In this document: positions 1 through 6,609 of the stretch, in pieces
Position numbering within the stretch: position 1 is the stretch's first letter
Layout: the number at the start of each line of letters is the position of its first letter
Assembly: GCA_002504845.1 (NCBI GenBank)
Contig: DATW01000053.1
Location: 1-6,609 of the forward strand
Direction: 5' to 3'
Source: Euryarchaeota archaeon UBA250
Lineage (GTDB): Archaea; Thermoplasmatota; Poseidoniia; Poseidoniales; Thalassarchaeaceae
DNA: 6,609 bases
Position numbers and translations under genes: made by a program
Notes under the pieces: model-generated
What the model was told of the DNA's origin: nothing
What the model saw: only the letters and a program-made list of their open reading frames with translations
Database searches by the model: none

Positions 1-332
1 CAATCCTCCTCATCCGAATTCGACCATCCGTCCCCGTCTTTGTCATCATCAAGTGCATCGCATACGCCATCTGAGTCCATATCCGGCGGGAGATCACTAC
101 TCATTTTCGGGTCGCTTCCACAGAGTAATTCGTCCTCATCTGAAACTCCGTCATTGTCATCATCCGAGTCGGAGAGATCCGGAACTCCGTCCCCATCTGT
201 ATCGCCCCCTTCTTCTATATCGCATATCCCGTTTCCATCACTATCGGATGGAACTGATGCCCCATCAAGAGGGTCCGTGCCACAGTCTGCCTCGTCGGAG
301 TCAGTCCAGCCGTCATTATCGTCATCGTAATC
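1..332 (-). repeat. Tandem thrombospondin type 3 (DxDxDG) coding repeats
   Basis: This stretch encodes residues 273-382 of the minus-strand secreted protein. It contains repeated D-x-D-x-D-G-x-x-D calcium-ligand motifs spaced by CGTDP/CGSDP loops and PSDSDG or PPDMDSDG linkers. At DNA level it appears on the plus strand as tcatc/gtcatc-rich degenerate repetition, which produces spurious serine-rich open frames on that strand. The repeats continue past the left edge. Confidence 0.85.
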
Positions 333-1148
333 TTCCACCAGGGCCGTACCTCCTGTGAATGTAATATTGTCAACATAGATCGCTTCTGTCGCGGCATTGG
401 ACTGGAGCATGAATTTCAGGCTCCCAGCGCCCGCGCTGGTTAGATCAACCACATATGTAGTCCAGGTCCCAAGAAGGGAGGTGTGTGCTGTATCGATATC
501 ATCGCCTGTCGTATTCAGTATTTCGATTTCCGAGTTAGCGCCGTCGAACCAGATTACAATTTTATCAGCCGTTTCCCAGTTTGTATGCTGACCACTCTGA
601 AGTTTTTGTTGGACATATAGGTCGAACTCTACGGAATCAGCATCCACGATATCAAGCTCTAAAGTGGCTATCCCGTCTACATCAGACATTTCGTAGCCTT
701 TATCGCCATCGATAAAACTACCAACGGTCCCTGTGTAATCTACTACGCCAAAGAAATCACCATCTGTCAGCCCATTGCTTCCCGTGGACTCATAGTATAG
801 TTGGAAACCCATTTCAGAACCAGTCGTGACATTGTGGGAAACATGCGACTCTCCTGCGTTATTCCAGAGATATCGATCGACACTTGAGTCTCCTGTATCG
901 ATGTATATGGTCCCGTTAAGAGGATCTTCAAAAGAGGTATGAGCTAGGATTCCGTTACTTGTACAGCCTGAAGATACTTCATCAGGAAGCCCATCGTTAT
1001 CGGTATCCGAATTGGCACATGGGTCATTTGGAAACGCATCCACTGAATCATCGTAGCCATCTCCATCAGTATCAGTCGCCTGTACCATCGGAGACATGGA
1101 TAGAATGATCAAGAGAGTAGCGGTGATTGCTGGGATGTGCCGGCCCAT
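1..1148 (-). CDS. Secreted thrombospondin type 3 repeat protein, C-terminus cut by window edge
   Basis: The frame is open from the left edge to an ATG at 1148 (382 codons plus two bases); the C-terminus lies outside the window. Residues 1-24 form a signal peptide: basic start (MGRH), hydrophobic core (ITATLLIILSM), and a cleavage-like VQA/TDTDGDG. Residues 25-57 are a short TSP3-like acidic segment (DTDGDGYDD, DTDNDGLPDE). Residues about 65-266 form a beta-rich module starting ILAHTSFEDP and ending AIYVDNITF, probably a jelly-roll or lectin-like domain; I cannot name its family. From residue 273, TSP3 repeats resume (DYDDDNDGWTDSDE, DTDGDGVPD, DSDDDNDGVSDEDE, DKDGDGWSNSDE) with paired cysteines in CGTDP/CGSDP and ICD/VCD motifs. 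Such repeats bind calcium and act as rigid extracellular spacers (family knowledge). In-frame ATGs at 1157 and 1175 are alternative starts; a TAG lies just upstream of them. 1148 is preferred because it gives the most compact signal peptide. The role is probably surface adhesion or scaffolding; any enzymatic domain would be in the missing part. Confidence 0.88.
   Translation of the reverse strand, partial: MGRHIPAITATLLIILSMSPMVQATDTDGDGYDDSVDAFPNDPCANSDTDNDGLPDEVSSGCTSNGILAHTSFEDPLNGTIYIDTGDSSVDRYLWNNAGESHVSHNVTTGSEMGFQLYYESTGSNGLTDGDFFGVVDYTGTVGSFIDGDKGYEMSDVDGIATLELDIVDADSVEFDLYVQQKLQSGQHTNWETADKIVIWFDGANSEIEILNTTGDDIDTAHTSLLGTWTTYVVDLTSAGAGSLKFMLQSNAATEAIYVDNITFTGGTALVEDYDDDNDGWTDSDEADCGTDPLDGASVPSDSDGNGICDIEEGGDTDGDGVPDLSDSDDDNDGVSDEDELLCGSDPKMSSDLPPDMDSDGVCDALDDDKDGDGWSNSDEED
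978..1076 (-). repeat. N-terminal short TSP3-like segment
   Basis: Encodes residues 25-57 of the secreted protein, immediately after the predicted signal peptidase site. Two acidic motifs (DTDGDGYDD and DTDNDGLPDE) flank an AFPNDPC segment typical of TSP3 units. It separates the membrane-export signal from the beta-rich module. Confidence 0.75.
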
Positions 1149-1186
1149 GTCAATCATGAGGGGTCGATAGCACATGAAAGTGACCT
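1149..1186. promoter_or_regulatory. Short divergent intergenic region between the TSP3 gene and glyA
   Basis: The two divergent start codons are only 38 bases apart with the starts chosen here. I see no convincing archaeal TATA box or strong Shine-Dalgarno inside it. The nearest AT-rich element is ggatttagga at 1201-1210, inside the annotated glyA frame. It lies about 27 bases before the alternative glyA ATG at 1232, and on the other strand about 30 bases before the alternative ATG at 1175 of the TSP3 gene. Either would fit a leaderless archaeal transcript, but the match to a TATA consensus is weak. Promoters for both genes must lie here or overlap the 5' coding ends. Confidence 0.4.
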
Positions 1187-2503
1187 ATGTACATGGCACA
1201 GGATTTAGGACCCTTTCCGCCCAACAGTGTCATGGAGAGCAAGCAGACAGCATACAACGTCCTAGACGCCGTCGAAGCTTCGGGAAGACATTACGCGACA
1301 TCATTGCCCATGATTGCCAGCGAGAATATACTCAGCCCACTGGTGGCTAGGGCAGTTTCCTCGGACTTGCATGGGCGATATGCCGAGGGGCTACCTGGTA
1401 AGAGATACTACCAAGGATGCGACGACTTTGATACGATTGAATCACTAGGAATAGAATCTGCCAAGAGGGTGTTCAATTCAAAATTCGTGAATATCCAGTC
1501 TATTTCAGGAACGGTATCAAACATTGCCGCTTTGAAAGCTCTATCCAAACCAGGCCAGTCGATAACTGCAGTTTCCACAGCAGATGGAGGGCATATCTCC
1601 CACGCAAATATGGGTGCAGTCGGGGTCAGAGGGCTCGATCTCCATACATATCCGTGGAATGTGGAGAGGATGGAACCGGATATTGATGCTGCTGCAAAGC
1701 TCATCAGAGAGATCGAGCCGAGTGTTGCGCTATTCGGCCAATCCGTTTTCCTATTTCCGACCCCTCTCGAGGAATTGTCCGACGCCGCACATGAGGTGGG
1801 TGCCTCTGTGATGTATGATGCGGCACACGTGCTCGGGCTCGTCGCAGGGGGCGTCTTCCAGGATCCCCTTCGAGAAGGGGCGGATGTCGTGACTGGCTCA
1901 AGTCACAAGACATTCCCAGGTCCACAGGGAGGTTTTTTGATATCTGATAGCGATGATCCGAAGATGCACAGGAGGCTGAATAATGCTGTATTCCCGGGAA
2001 CGTGCTCATCGTACCATCTTCACCATGTGGCTGGGAAAGCTGTTGCTCTTGCCGAGTTCGAGGCATTCGGAAAGGACTACGCAAGAGACATCGTAAGAAA
2101 TGCCAAGGCATTGGCCGAATCTCTCGCAGAGCGTGGTTTTGATGTTCTTGCAGAGGAGAGGGGCTATACAGCAAGCCATCAGGTACTGACTAGACATGGA
2201 GACAAAGATTCTGGTGCAGGTAGGGATGCTGCTCAGATGCTTGAAAAAGCAGGCATAATCACCAACATGAACATGCTCCCGGGCGATACTAAGGCCCTAT
2301 CTCCATCCGGGCTTCGCCTAGGGGTCCCCGAACTTACGCGTGTGGGGATGGGTGCCGATCAAATGGACCAAGTTGCGCATTTCTTCCAGCGAGCATTGAT
2401 CGACGGCCACGATCTAAATTCAGTGAAGGCGGATGTCGAGTTGTTCAAAGATGATTATACAACCGTCCAATATTGCTTCGAGCCCGGCCAAGCATATCCT
2501 TGA
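1187..2503 (+). CDS. glyA: Serine hydroxymethyltransferase
   Basis: Cytoplasmic PLP enzyme that interconverts serine and glycine, moving the hydroxymethyl carbon to a tetrahydropterin (folate or an archaeal equivalent), and so supplies one-carbon units and glycine. All diagnostic motifs are present. LPMIASEN lies at residues 40-47. The YAEGLPGKRYYQG segment (about 65-77) contains the tyrosine and glycine residues of the active site. D211 and H214 in YDAAHVLGL contact the cofactor. The Schiff-base lysine is K241 in SSHKTFPGPQGG, and R377 in SGLRLGVPELTR binds the substrate carboxylate. The length, 438 residues, is slightly above the family norm. The first 15 residues (MYMAQDLGPFPPNSV) look unlike the family, so ATG 1232 (M16, 423 residues) may be the true start; ATG 1193 is also possible. 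A weak AAGTGA precedes 1187. It reads divergently from the TSP3 gene, and the M60 lipoprotein gene follows 27 bases after its stop. Confidence 0.97.
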   Translation: MYMAQDLGPFPPNSVMESKQTAYNVLDAVEASGRHYATSLPMIASENILSPLVARAVSSDLHGRYAEGLPGKRYYQGCDDFDTIESLGIESAKRVFNSKFVNIQSISGTVSNIAALKALSKPGQSITAVSTADGGHISHANMGAVGVRGLDLHTYPWNVERMEPDIDAAAKLIREIEPSVALFGQSVFLFPTPLEELSDAAHEVGASVMYDAAHVLGLVAGGVFQDPLREGADVVTGSSHKTFPGPQGGFLISDSDDPKMHRRLNNAVFPGTCSSYHLHHVAGKAVALAEFEAFGKDYARDIVRNAKALAESLAERGFDVLAEERGYTASHQVLTRHGDKDSGAGRDAAQMLEKAGIITNMNMLPGDTKALSPSGLRLGVPELTRVGMGADQMDQVAHFFQRALIDGHDLNSVKADVELFKDDYTTVQYCFEPGQAYP

Positions 2504-2530
2504 GAAGAAGGACATGTTGATGCATCGTCA
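2504..2530 (+). other. Spacer between glyA and the M60 lipoprotein gene
   Basis: Twenty-seven bases begin with a purine-rich gaagaagga tract that could act as a Shine-Dalgarno, but it sits about 18 bases before the ATG at 2531, farther than usual. The spacer is in frame with both genes and has no other usable start codon in that frame. ATGs at 2514 and 2520 are in other frames and lead to short or unlikely products. No T-rich terminator is visible, so co-transcription with glyA is plausible. Confidence 0.5.
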
Positions 2531-5500
2531 ATGCAGGGACGTCATGTGAGCCGGCACGCCTCAATGGCCATATTGGTCACATTCATGTTATTCTCAGTCC
2601 CCATCTCTGGATGTTTAGGATTCATGGAATCCGATTCCGCCCCTTCTGGTCAAGACGACCCTTGCGACACCGCACCAGACTCTGAAGATTGTCTGAAACT
2701 CGAACCAAGGCCCCAAGATTGCTCGGTCATAGAGATATTCGATGGAGGAATATGCAGGGATCTGAATGCGCCCGATGAATTGGATTACGGTATAACTTCG
2801 ACTAAATTCTATGTCGGCATCGAAATCGACCCATACACTCCTTCATTCATAGGCGATGGACCTGATGTATGGCTAGTCTCCCCTAACCTGCCCGAAGGCC
2901 TGATCCTAGATTCAGAAACAGGAGTATTGTCCGGTATACCCTTTGAATCTGGAGTCTCAACACACACAATAGTGGCTTCAAACCCAGCCGGATCTTCATC
3001 GATCGACATATTCCTTGAGATAACGATTGAACCACCGAGCGATCTTCAATACGATCTATCCGAGTTAGTCTGTATATCTGGCCAGCAGTGCCATCTTCCA
3101 CCTCCCGATGTGACTGGCGCCCAACCCATGCAATGGACATCGCAACCCCCTCTTCCCGAGGGATTCTCTTTCGATGATTCCGGTTCCATAACTGGGTCAT
3201 CGATCATTCAGGCCTCTACTAATCATGTGATTAGGGCCTCAAATGAGGCAGGAAACTCATCCACCACTGTCATGATAACTATCGTTCCAACAACTCCTGT
3301 AGATTTCGCATATCCCGACTCCCCAATCGAATATGCTGTTGGTGATTTGATCGAGATAGTACCTCATCCCAATCCCGGGGAGGACATCGAGTGGAGCGTT
3401 ACCCCGATGTTACCCGAAGGAATTCATATCGATAGTGAGGGAGTTGTTAGGGGGAATGCCAATACGACTTTCGATTGGTCGCAGTACAAAATCACGGCTT
3501 CCAACTCACAGGGGTCGTCCCAAGGCATAATTCTAATCAGAGTCACAGATGTAGCGCCCACATCAATAGGTTACCCAGAATCCAATCTCATCTTGAGGGT
3601 AGGAGTTCCTATGGAGGGCATGTCCCCTACGACTCTGAGTGTGGTCGATCATTGGTCCATTGAGCCAAATCCGCCTCCGGGAATCAGCATCAATTCACTT
3701 ACGGGGGAGATATCGGGAACTCCTGCAAGTGTATCCGACTCGAGAGAGTACACTGTAACTGCATCCAATTCAGGTGGCTCAACGAGTGCTACGATTTACA
3801 TCGAGGTGAAGATACCGCCTCCATCAGGCATACAATGGCCTTCCTTCGAGATGCCCCTTCGAGTCAATACCCAGATTTCCATAACCCCCTCCAACGCAGG
3901 CCCGACCGTCGAATCATGGGAATCAGATCCCCCTCTCCCCGATGGCTTGCAATTTCTTCCCAATGGAACGATAGAAGGCACGCCTATAGAGCGCCACCCC
4001 TGGACATTTCACTCTCTCTGGGCGAACAATTCCGGAGGCTCTTTGCAGCAACGAGTATGGCTTTCAGTCATCGATACTCAACAAGATCAGTCAGATCTTT
4101 CCTATGGAATAGGCTCCGTCGATTACCCCGGATACGCTTCATCGATACTTCCTGTGGGCCCCTATTCATTCCCCATAGCAGTTGCCGGGCCGGATGATTT
4201 CCCTGTGATATCAGGATCACACGTAGGACGTGGTAAGATGATAGGTTATGGGCACGAGTCATGGGTCGATCTGACTTCCAACGAGAATGCACTCGATTTT
4301 GCACTCAGGGCCGTCGAATGGGCATGCGGGGAGAACGCAGAAGTGGGATTAGCGACGGGTGCTGGATTCGACACATTCTCCGATGAGCTAGAGGCGGAGG
4401 GCCATTCAACAAGCAGCGCGCATCCAGACGATCTTTCCGAAGTCGATTGTTTGATAGCAGAATTCTGGAACGGATATGATTCAGGGGATAATGCAGCCAT
4501 AGTTCAGTTTGTATCAGAGGGAGGCGGATTAATCATGGGCGGCCATTCGTGGTACTGGTCTTATTCCAATGATGACGTAGCCCATGAATACCCGGGAAAT
4601 AGGATCGCCACCCACACAGGATTGCTCGTATCTTCTATCCATGGACAGGGAGGCGAGAATGTGAGATTTGACTGGGGCAATGACCCCTTGATGACGCCAT
4701 GGAATGCCGCTCAATCTATCTTGGAACACTCCCATGGGGCGATTACGCTGAGCGATGAACAAGCAAGCACGATTGGAACATGCCTCAGTCCACTGATCTC
4801 CTTTGTACCATATGATTATCCAGATTTCTGGTCAAGACTCCACCATGTAGTCAACTCCTCGGGTTGGACAATAATCGATGCACAATACGGCCATGAGTTT
4901 GGACAGGATCCTCTGGAGGATACATTACTGACGATAGAATCCGGAATCATATCTGTGATGCCCCCGAGCCTCATCCCCTCACATCCAAGTCACGCCGAAT
5001 TCCCGGGCGTCATCCAGGCATCCTCGCCGCGGATACAGGAAAACATCACTTTCCACTCTAATCAGACAGGTCTGCCATCTCAGTTCGGTTACTCGCAGGC
5101 CCGTTCGATGATACTCCTTTCCACTGGCCTATACGCCCCACCTGGGGAGCAAGTCTTCGCCACAATGCCCTCTGATCTGATAGATTCAGGCGCAATGTTG
5201 CAAGTAGGGGTACACAGTGACACTCTTTGGCATAAATCCACGATTTACCGATTCCCCTCGATAGTTCGTTCATTCACGATAGAAAGTACCAATATCTCAA
5301 TTGCAAATGCATTTGGCGGTCCGATATATCTGGCAGTTCCCCCTGAAGGCCCCCTAGGCTCCACATGGATAAATTTCGATGGGGCGGTCAAGGCACCGAA
5401 ATATGAGCACGGCGAGACCACATCTTCAGATTGGCAATCAATCAGGGACTACCCAGCACCCTGGGCCGAGGTGTCAAGCGACCAGTTCATCATGTCCGTT

Positions 5501-6529
5501 CCTTCGTCTGAGATTCGAACTCTCGACAATCCCGAGGATCTGATGGACTTCTGGGAACAGGCTTTGGAGATGGAACACGATCTGTATGGATTCACTCCAT
5601 GGCCAAGAATCGAGCGAGCTGTCTTCGATGTCCAGATTTCAGCAGGATGGATGCACTCAGGATACCCTTTCATGGCCCACTTGGCTTCTGCAAGCGGCGC
5701 AGTCGATCTTTCACACATGGAATCTGAAGGGGACTGGGGCATGTTTCATGAGCTGGGCCATAATCATCAGTGGATGCCCTCAACACTTCCTGGGACCACT
5801 GAAACTGGATGTAACTTTGCCAGTGTTTACCTGATGGAGGAACTCGTTGGCATCAGCGGCCATAGTGCTACCACTTCCGAACAGAGGCACCAGAGAATGA
5901 CTAATTATTTCGGCAGTGGTGCTGATATTGACGACTGGTCAGTCTGGGTCGCATTAGACACATACCTGATCATCAAAGAGGAATGGGGTTGGACGCCAAT
6001 CACAGATGCGCTGACAGTTTACTACACCCTCCCTAATTCTGAGGTACCCTACACGGACCTAGAAGAATTCAATGCATGGGTGGTACACTTATCCGACACG
6101 TCGGGCTACAATCTAGCACCATATCACGAGGCATGGGGATTCCCACTCACGAATGAAACACATGATTCCCTACTTCACCTCCCTGTGTGGGTCGATGATC
6201 CCGTGAGGGGCAATTATGCCGTATTCGACTCCATCATACGCAATATGTCTGCGTCCTATGTCGCGAGTACGTCTGCAAATTTGTTGTGGGACGTTTATGA
6301 TAACGGGACCGATACCCAAATCACAGTTTATTACGGGGATTCTGACCATGGAGAATCTGAATCATCATGGCCTTCCTCGGAATATCAGGGTACGGCACAG
6401 GTCGGCTCCGTAAGCATCTTGTTGGAAGATCTATCTCCCTCCACCACGTACCATGCAAGGATAAAGGCATCAAATTCCAATGGCCAAATATGGTTCGGGC
6501 CAATCACTTGGACAACTTCCGGCTCATGA
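2531..6529 (+). CDS. Lipoprotein with five Ig-like repeats, GATase-like domain, M60 metalloprotease and FN3 domain (TCAF-like)
   Basis: A predicted surface-anchored zinc metalloprotease of 1332 residues. Residues 1-28 are a lipoprotein signal with basic start (RHVSRH), hydrophobic core and lipobox ISGC (C28). Residues 29-83 are an acidic linker with C45, C54, C64 and C75. Residues about 84-515 hold five putative-Ig repeats. Residues about 520-800 resemble a GATase-like domain (FPVISG...GRGKMIGYGHE at 557-576; EGGGLIMGGHSWYW at 663-676). The M60-like N-terminal domain begins near 862 (LLSTGLYAPPGE) and runs to about GAVKAPKY (951-958). The M60 domain spans about 960-1220: DVQISAGWMHSGYP (1033-1046), HELGH with H1073, E1074 and H1077, and probable third ligand E1091 in TTETGCN. 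An FN3-like domain fills about 1239-1330. M60 enzymes cleave mucin-type or other glycoproteins; the substrate here is unknown. Start 2531 is preferred because M12 would lose the basic n-region. No frameshift is seen. Confidence 0.93.
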   Translation: MQGRHVSRHASMAILVTFMLFSVPISGCLGFMESDSAPSGQDDPCDTAPDSEDCLKLEPRPQDCSVIEIFDGGICRDLNAPDELDYGITSTKFYVGIEIDPYTPSFIGDGPDVWLVSPNLPEGLILDSETGVLSGIPFESGVSTHTIVASNPAGSSSIDIFLEITIEPPSDLQYDLSELVCISGQQCHLPPPDVTGAQPMQWTSQPPLPEGFSFDDSGSITGSSIIQASTNHVIRASNEAGNSSTTVMITIVPTTPVDFAYPDSPIEYAVGDLIEIVPHPNPGEDIEWSVTPMLPEGIHIDSEGVVRGNANTTFDWSQYKITASNSQGSSQGIILIRVTDVAPTSIGYPESNLILRVGVPMEGMSPTTLSVVDHWSIEPNPPPGISINSLTGEISGTPASVSDSREYTVTASNSGGSTSATIYIEVKIPPPSGIQWPSFEMPLRVNTQISITPSNAGPTVESWESDPPLPDGLQFLPNGTIEGTPIERHPWTFHSLWANNSGGSLQQRVWLSVIDTQQDQSDLSYGIGSVDYPGYASSILPVGPYSFPIAVAGPDDFPVISGSHVGRGKMIGYGHESWVDLTSNENALDFALRAVEWACGENAEVGLATGAGFDTFSDELEAEGHSTSSAHPDDLSEVDCLIAEFWNGYDSGDNAAIVQFVSEGGGLIMGGHSWYWSYSNDDVAHEYPGNRIATHTGLLVSSIHGQGGENVRFDWGNDPLMTPWNAAQSILEHSHGAITLSDEQASTIGTCLSPLISFVPYDYPDFWSRLHHVVNSSGWTIIDAQYGHEFGQDPLEDTLLTIESGIISVMPPSLIPSHPSHAEFPGVIQASSPRIQENITFHSNQTGLPSQFGYSQARSMILLSTGLYAPPGEQVFATMPSDLIDSGAMLQVGVHSDTLWHKSTIYRFPSIVRSFTIESTNISIANAFGGPIYLAVPPEGPLGSTWINFDGAVKAPKYEHGETTSSDWQSIRDYPAPWAEVSSDQFIMSVPSSEIRTLDNPEDLMDFWEQALEMEHDLYGFTPWPRIERAVFDVQISAGWMHSGYPFMAHLASASGAVDLSHMESEGDWGMFHELGHNHQWMPSTLPGTTETGCNFASVYLMEELVGISGHSATTSEQRHQRMTNYFGSGADIDDWSVWVALDTYLIIKEEWGWTPITDALTVYYTLPNSEVPYTDLEEFNAWVVHLSDTSGYNLAPYHEAWGFPLTNETHDSLLHLPVWVDDPVRGNYAVFDSIIRNMSASYVASTSANLLWDVYDNGTDTQITVYYGDSDHGESESSWPSSEYQGTAQVGSVSILLEDLSPSTTYHARIKASNSNGQIWFGPITWTTSGS
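2780..4075 (+). repeat. Five tandem putative-Ig (He_PIG-like) domain repeats
   Basis: Encodes residues about 84-515 of the lipoprotein, in five units of roughly 85 residues starting near residues 84, 168, 256, 343 and 430. Each unit carries W-x(n)-P-x-LPxG (LPEG, LPEG, LPEG, PPPG, LPDG), then a GxIxG turn (for example GVLSGIP, GEISGTP, GTIEGTP), then a closing strand with an ASNxxGxS motif (ASNPAGSS, ASNEAGNS, ASNSQGSS, ASNSGGST; degenerate WANNSGGS in unit 5). Units have diverged well beyond recent duplication. They probably hold the catalytic part away from the membrane or bind glycans or proteins. Confidence 0.85.
6239..6526 (+). other. C-terminal fibronectin type III-like domain of the M60 protein
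   Basis: Residues about 1237-1332. The features are NLLWDVYDNGTDTQITVYYGD (residues split by short turns), a GESESSW loop, the LEDLSPSTTYHARIKASNSNG core typical of FN3 strands E-F-G, and a final ITWTTSGS. Similar VYYGD-SDGG-type FN3 modules are common in large secreted proteins of marine Planctomycetes, Verrucomicrobia and Poseidoniales (family knowledge from memory). It is probably a binding or spacer module. Confidence 0.7.
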
Positions 6530-6609
6530 CGCGTATTACTTGTTCAAGGCTGTAGTTAGGTGCAATTCGCTCATGGACTATTGACATCGGTATCCAAGCA
6601 ATCATGTGA
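6504..6609 (-). CDS. Possible C-terminal end of a convergent gene, cut by the right window edge
   Basis: On the minus strand one frame is open from the right edge to a TGA at 6506-6504, about 34 codons. The encoded tail includes VHERIAPNYSLEQVIRVMS followed by RKLSK, which reads like a plausible amphipathic protein end. It would overlap the end of the M60 gene tail-to-tail by 26 bases. An open run this short can easily arise by chance, no family is recognised, and an in-frame ATG at 6605 means even a tiny free-standing frame cannot be excluded. Low confidence. Confidence 0.25.
   Translation of the reverse strand, partial: HMIAWIPMSIVHERIAPNYSLEQVIRVMSRKLSK

Noticed and set aside
1..332. Short-period DNA repetition that could suggest a CRISPR array or satellite.
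   Set aside because: The units are irregular and in frame with DxDxDG protein repeats; there are no constant direct repeats with unique spacers.
40..358. Two serine- or arginine-rich plus-strand open frames near the left edge.
   Set aside because: They are antisense shadows of the Asp-codon-rich TSP3 repeats on the minus strand (gat/gac read as atc/gtc), with no start signals or recognisable protein.
1704..2174. A 156-codon minus-strand open frame inside glyA.
   Set aside because: It lies wholly antisense to a fully conserved enzyme, and its product shows no domain or export signal.
2501..2530. glyA and the M60 gene are in the same frame, separated by a single TGA, hinting at readthrough or a selenocysteine-type fusion.
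   Set aside because: GlyA is complete at its normal C-terminus, the M60 protein has its own signal peptide right after its ATG, and a cytoplasmic-exported fusion makes no sense. Same frame is a one-in-three coincidence.
6530..6609. Downstream tail examined for a terminator, tRNA or small RNA.
   Set aside because: No T-rich run, stable hairpin or tRNA cloverleaf could be picked out by eye.

Overview
The window most likely comes from an uncultivated marine archaeon of the Thermoplasmatota (Poseidoniales / Marine Group II-like). This is inference, from three things: an archaeal-style serine hydroxymethyltransferase, very large acidic secreted proteins built from thrombospondin-type-3, Ig-like and fibronectin-like modules next to a lipobox signal peptide, and roughly balanced GC with frequent ATA, AGA and AGG codons. 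No rRNA, tRNA, mobile element or CRISPR array was found.

Layout. (1) Bases 1-1148, minus strand: a secreted calcium-binding-type protein with a signal peptide, a short TSP3 segment, a roughly 200-residue beta-rich module and a second run of TSP3 repeats. It runs off the left edge. (2) Bases 1149-1186: a very short divergent intergenic region. (3) Bases 1187-2503, plus strand: glyA, serine hydroxymethyltransferase, with all key PLP motifs intact. (4) Bases 2531-6529, plus strand: a 1332-residue predicted lipoprotein. It has five putative-Ig (He_PIG-type) repeats, a glutamine-amidotransferase-like domain, an M60-like N-terminal domain, a gluzincin M60 (enhancin-like) metalloprotease domain with HELGH plus a downstream Glu, and a C-terminal fibronectin-III-like domain. 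(5) Bases 6530-6609: a short tail with no clear signal. A minus-strand frame open to the right edge may be the end of a convergent gene.

How the genes relate. GlyA is cytoplasmic one-carbon and glycine metabolism. The two flanking proteins are exported and probably act at the cell surface. The sequence does not show that glyA and its neighbours work together. The M60 gene lies 27 bases behind glyA on the same strand and may be co-transcribed with it.

The most interesting item is the M60 lipoprotein. From the GATase-like domain to the end of the M60 domain, its order and many local motifs closely resemble the animal TRPM8-channel-associated factors (TCAF/FAM115). It keeps the zinc-binding HExxH that, as I recall, the animal proteins have lost.
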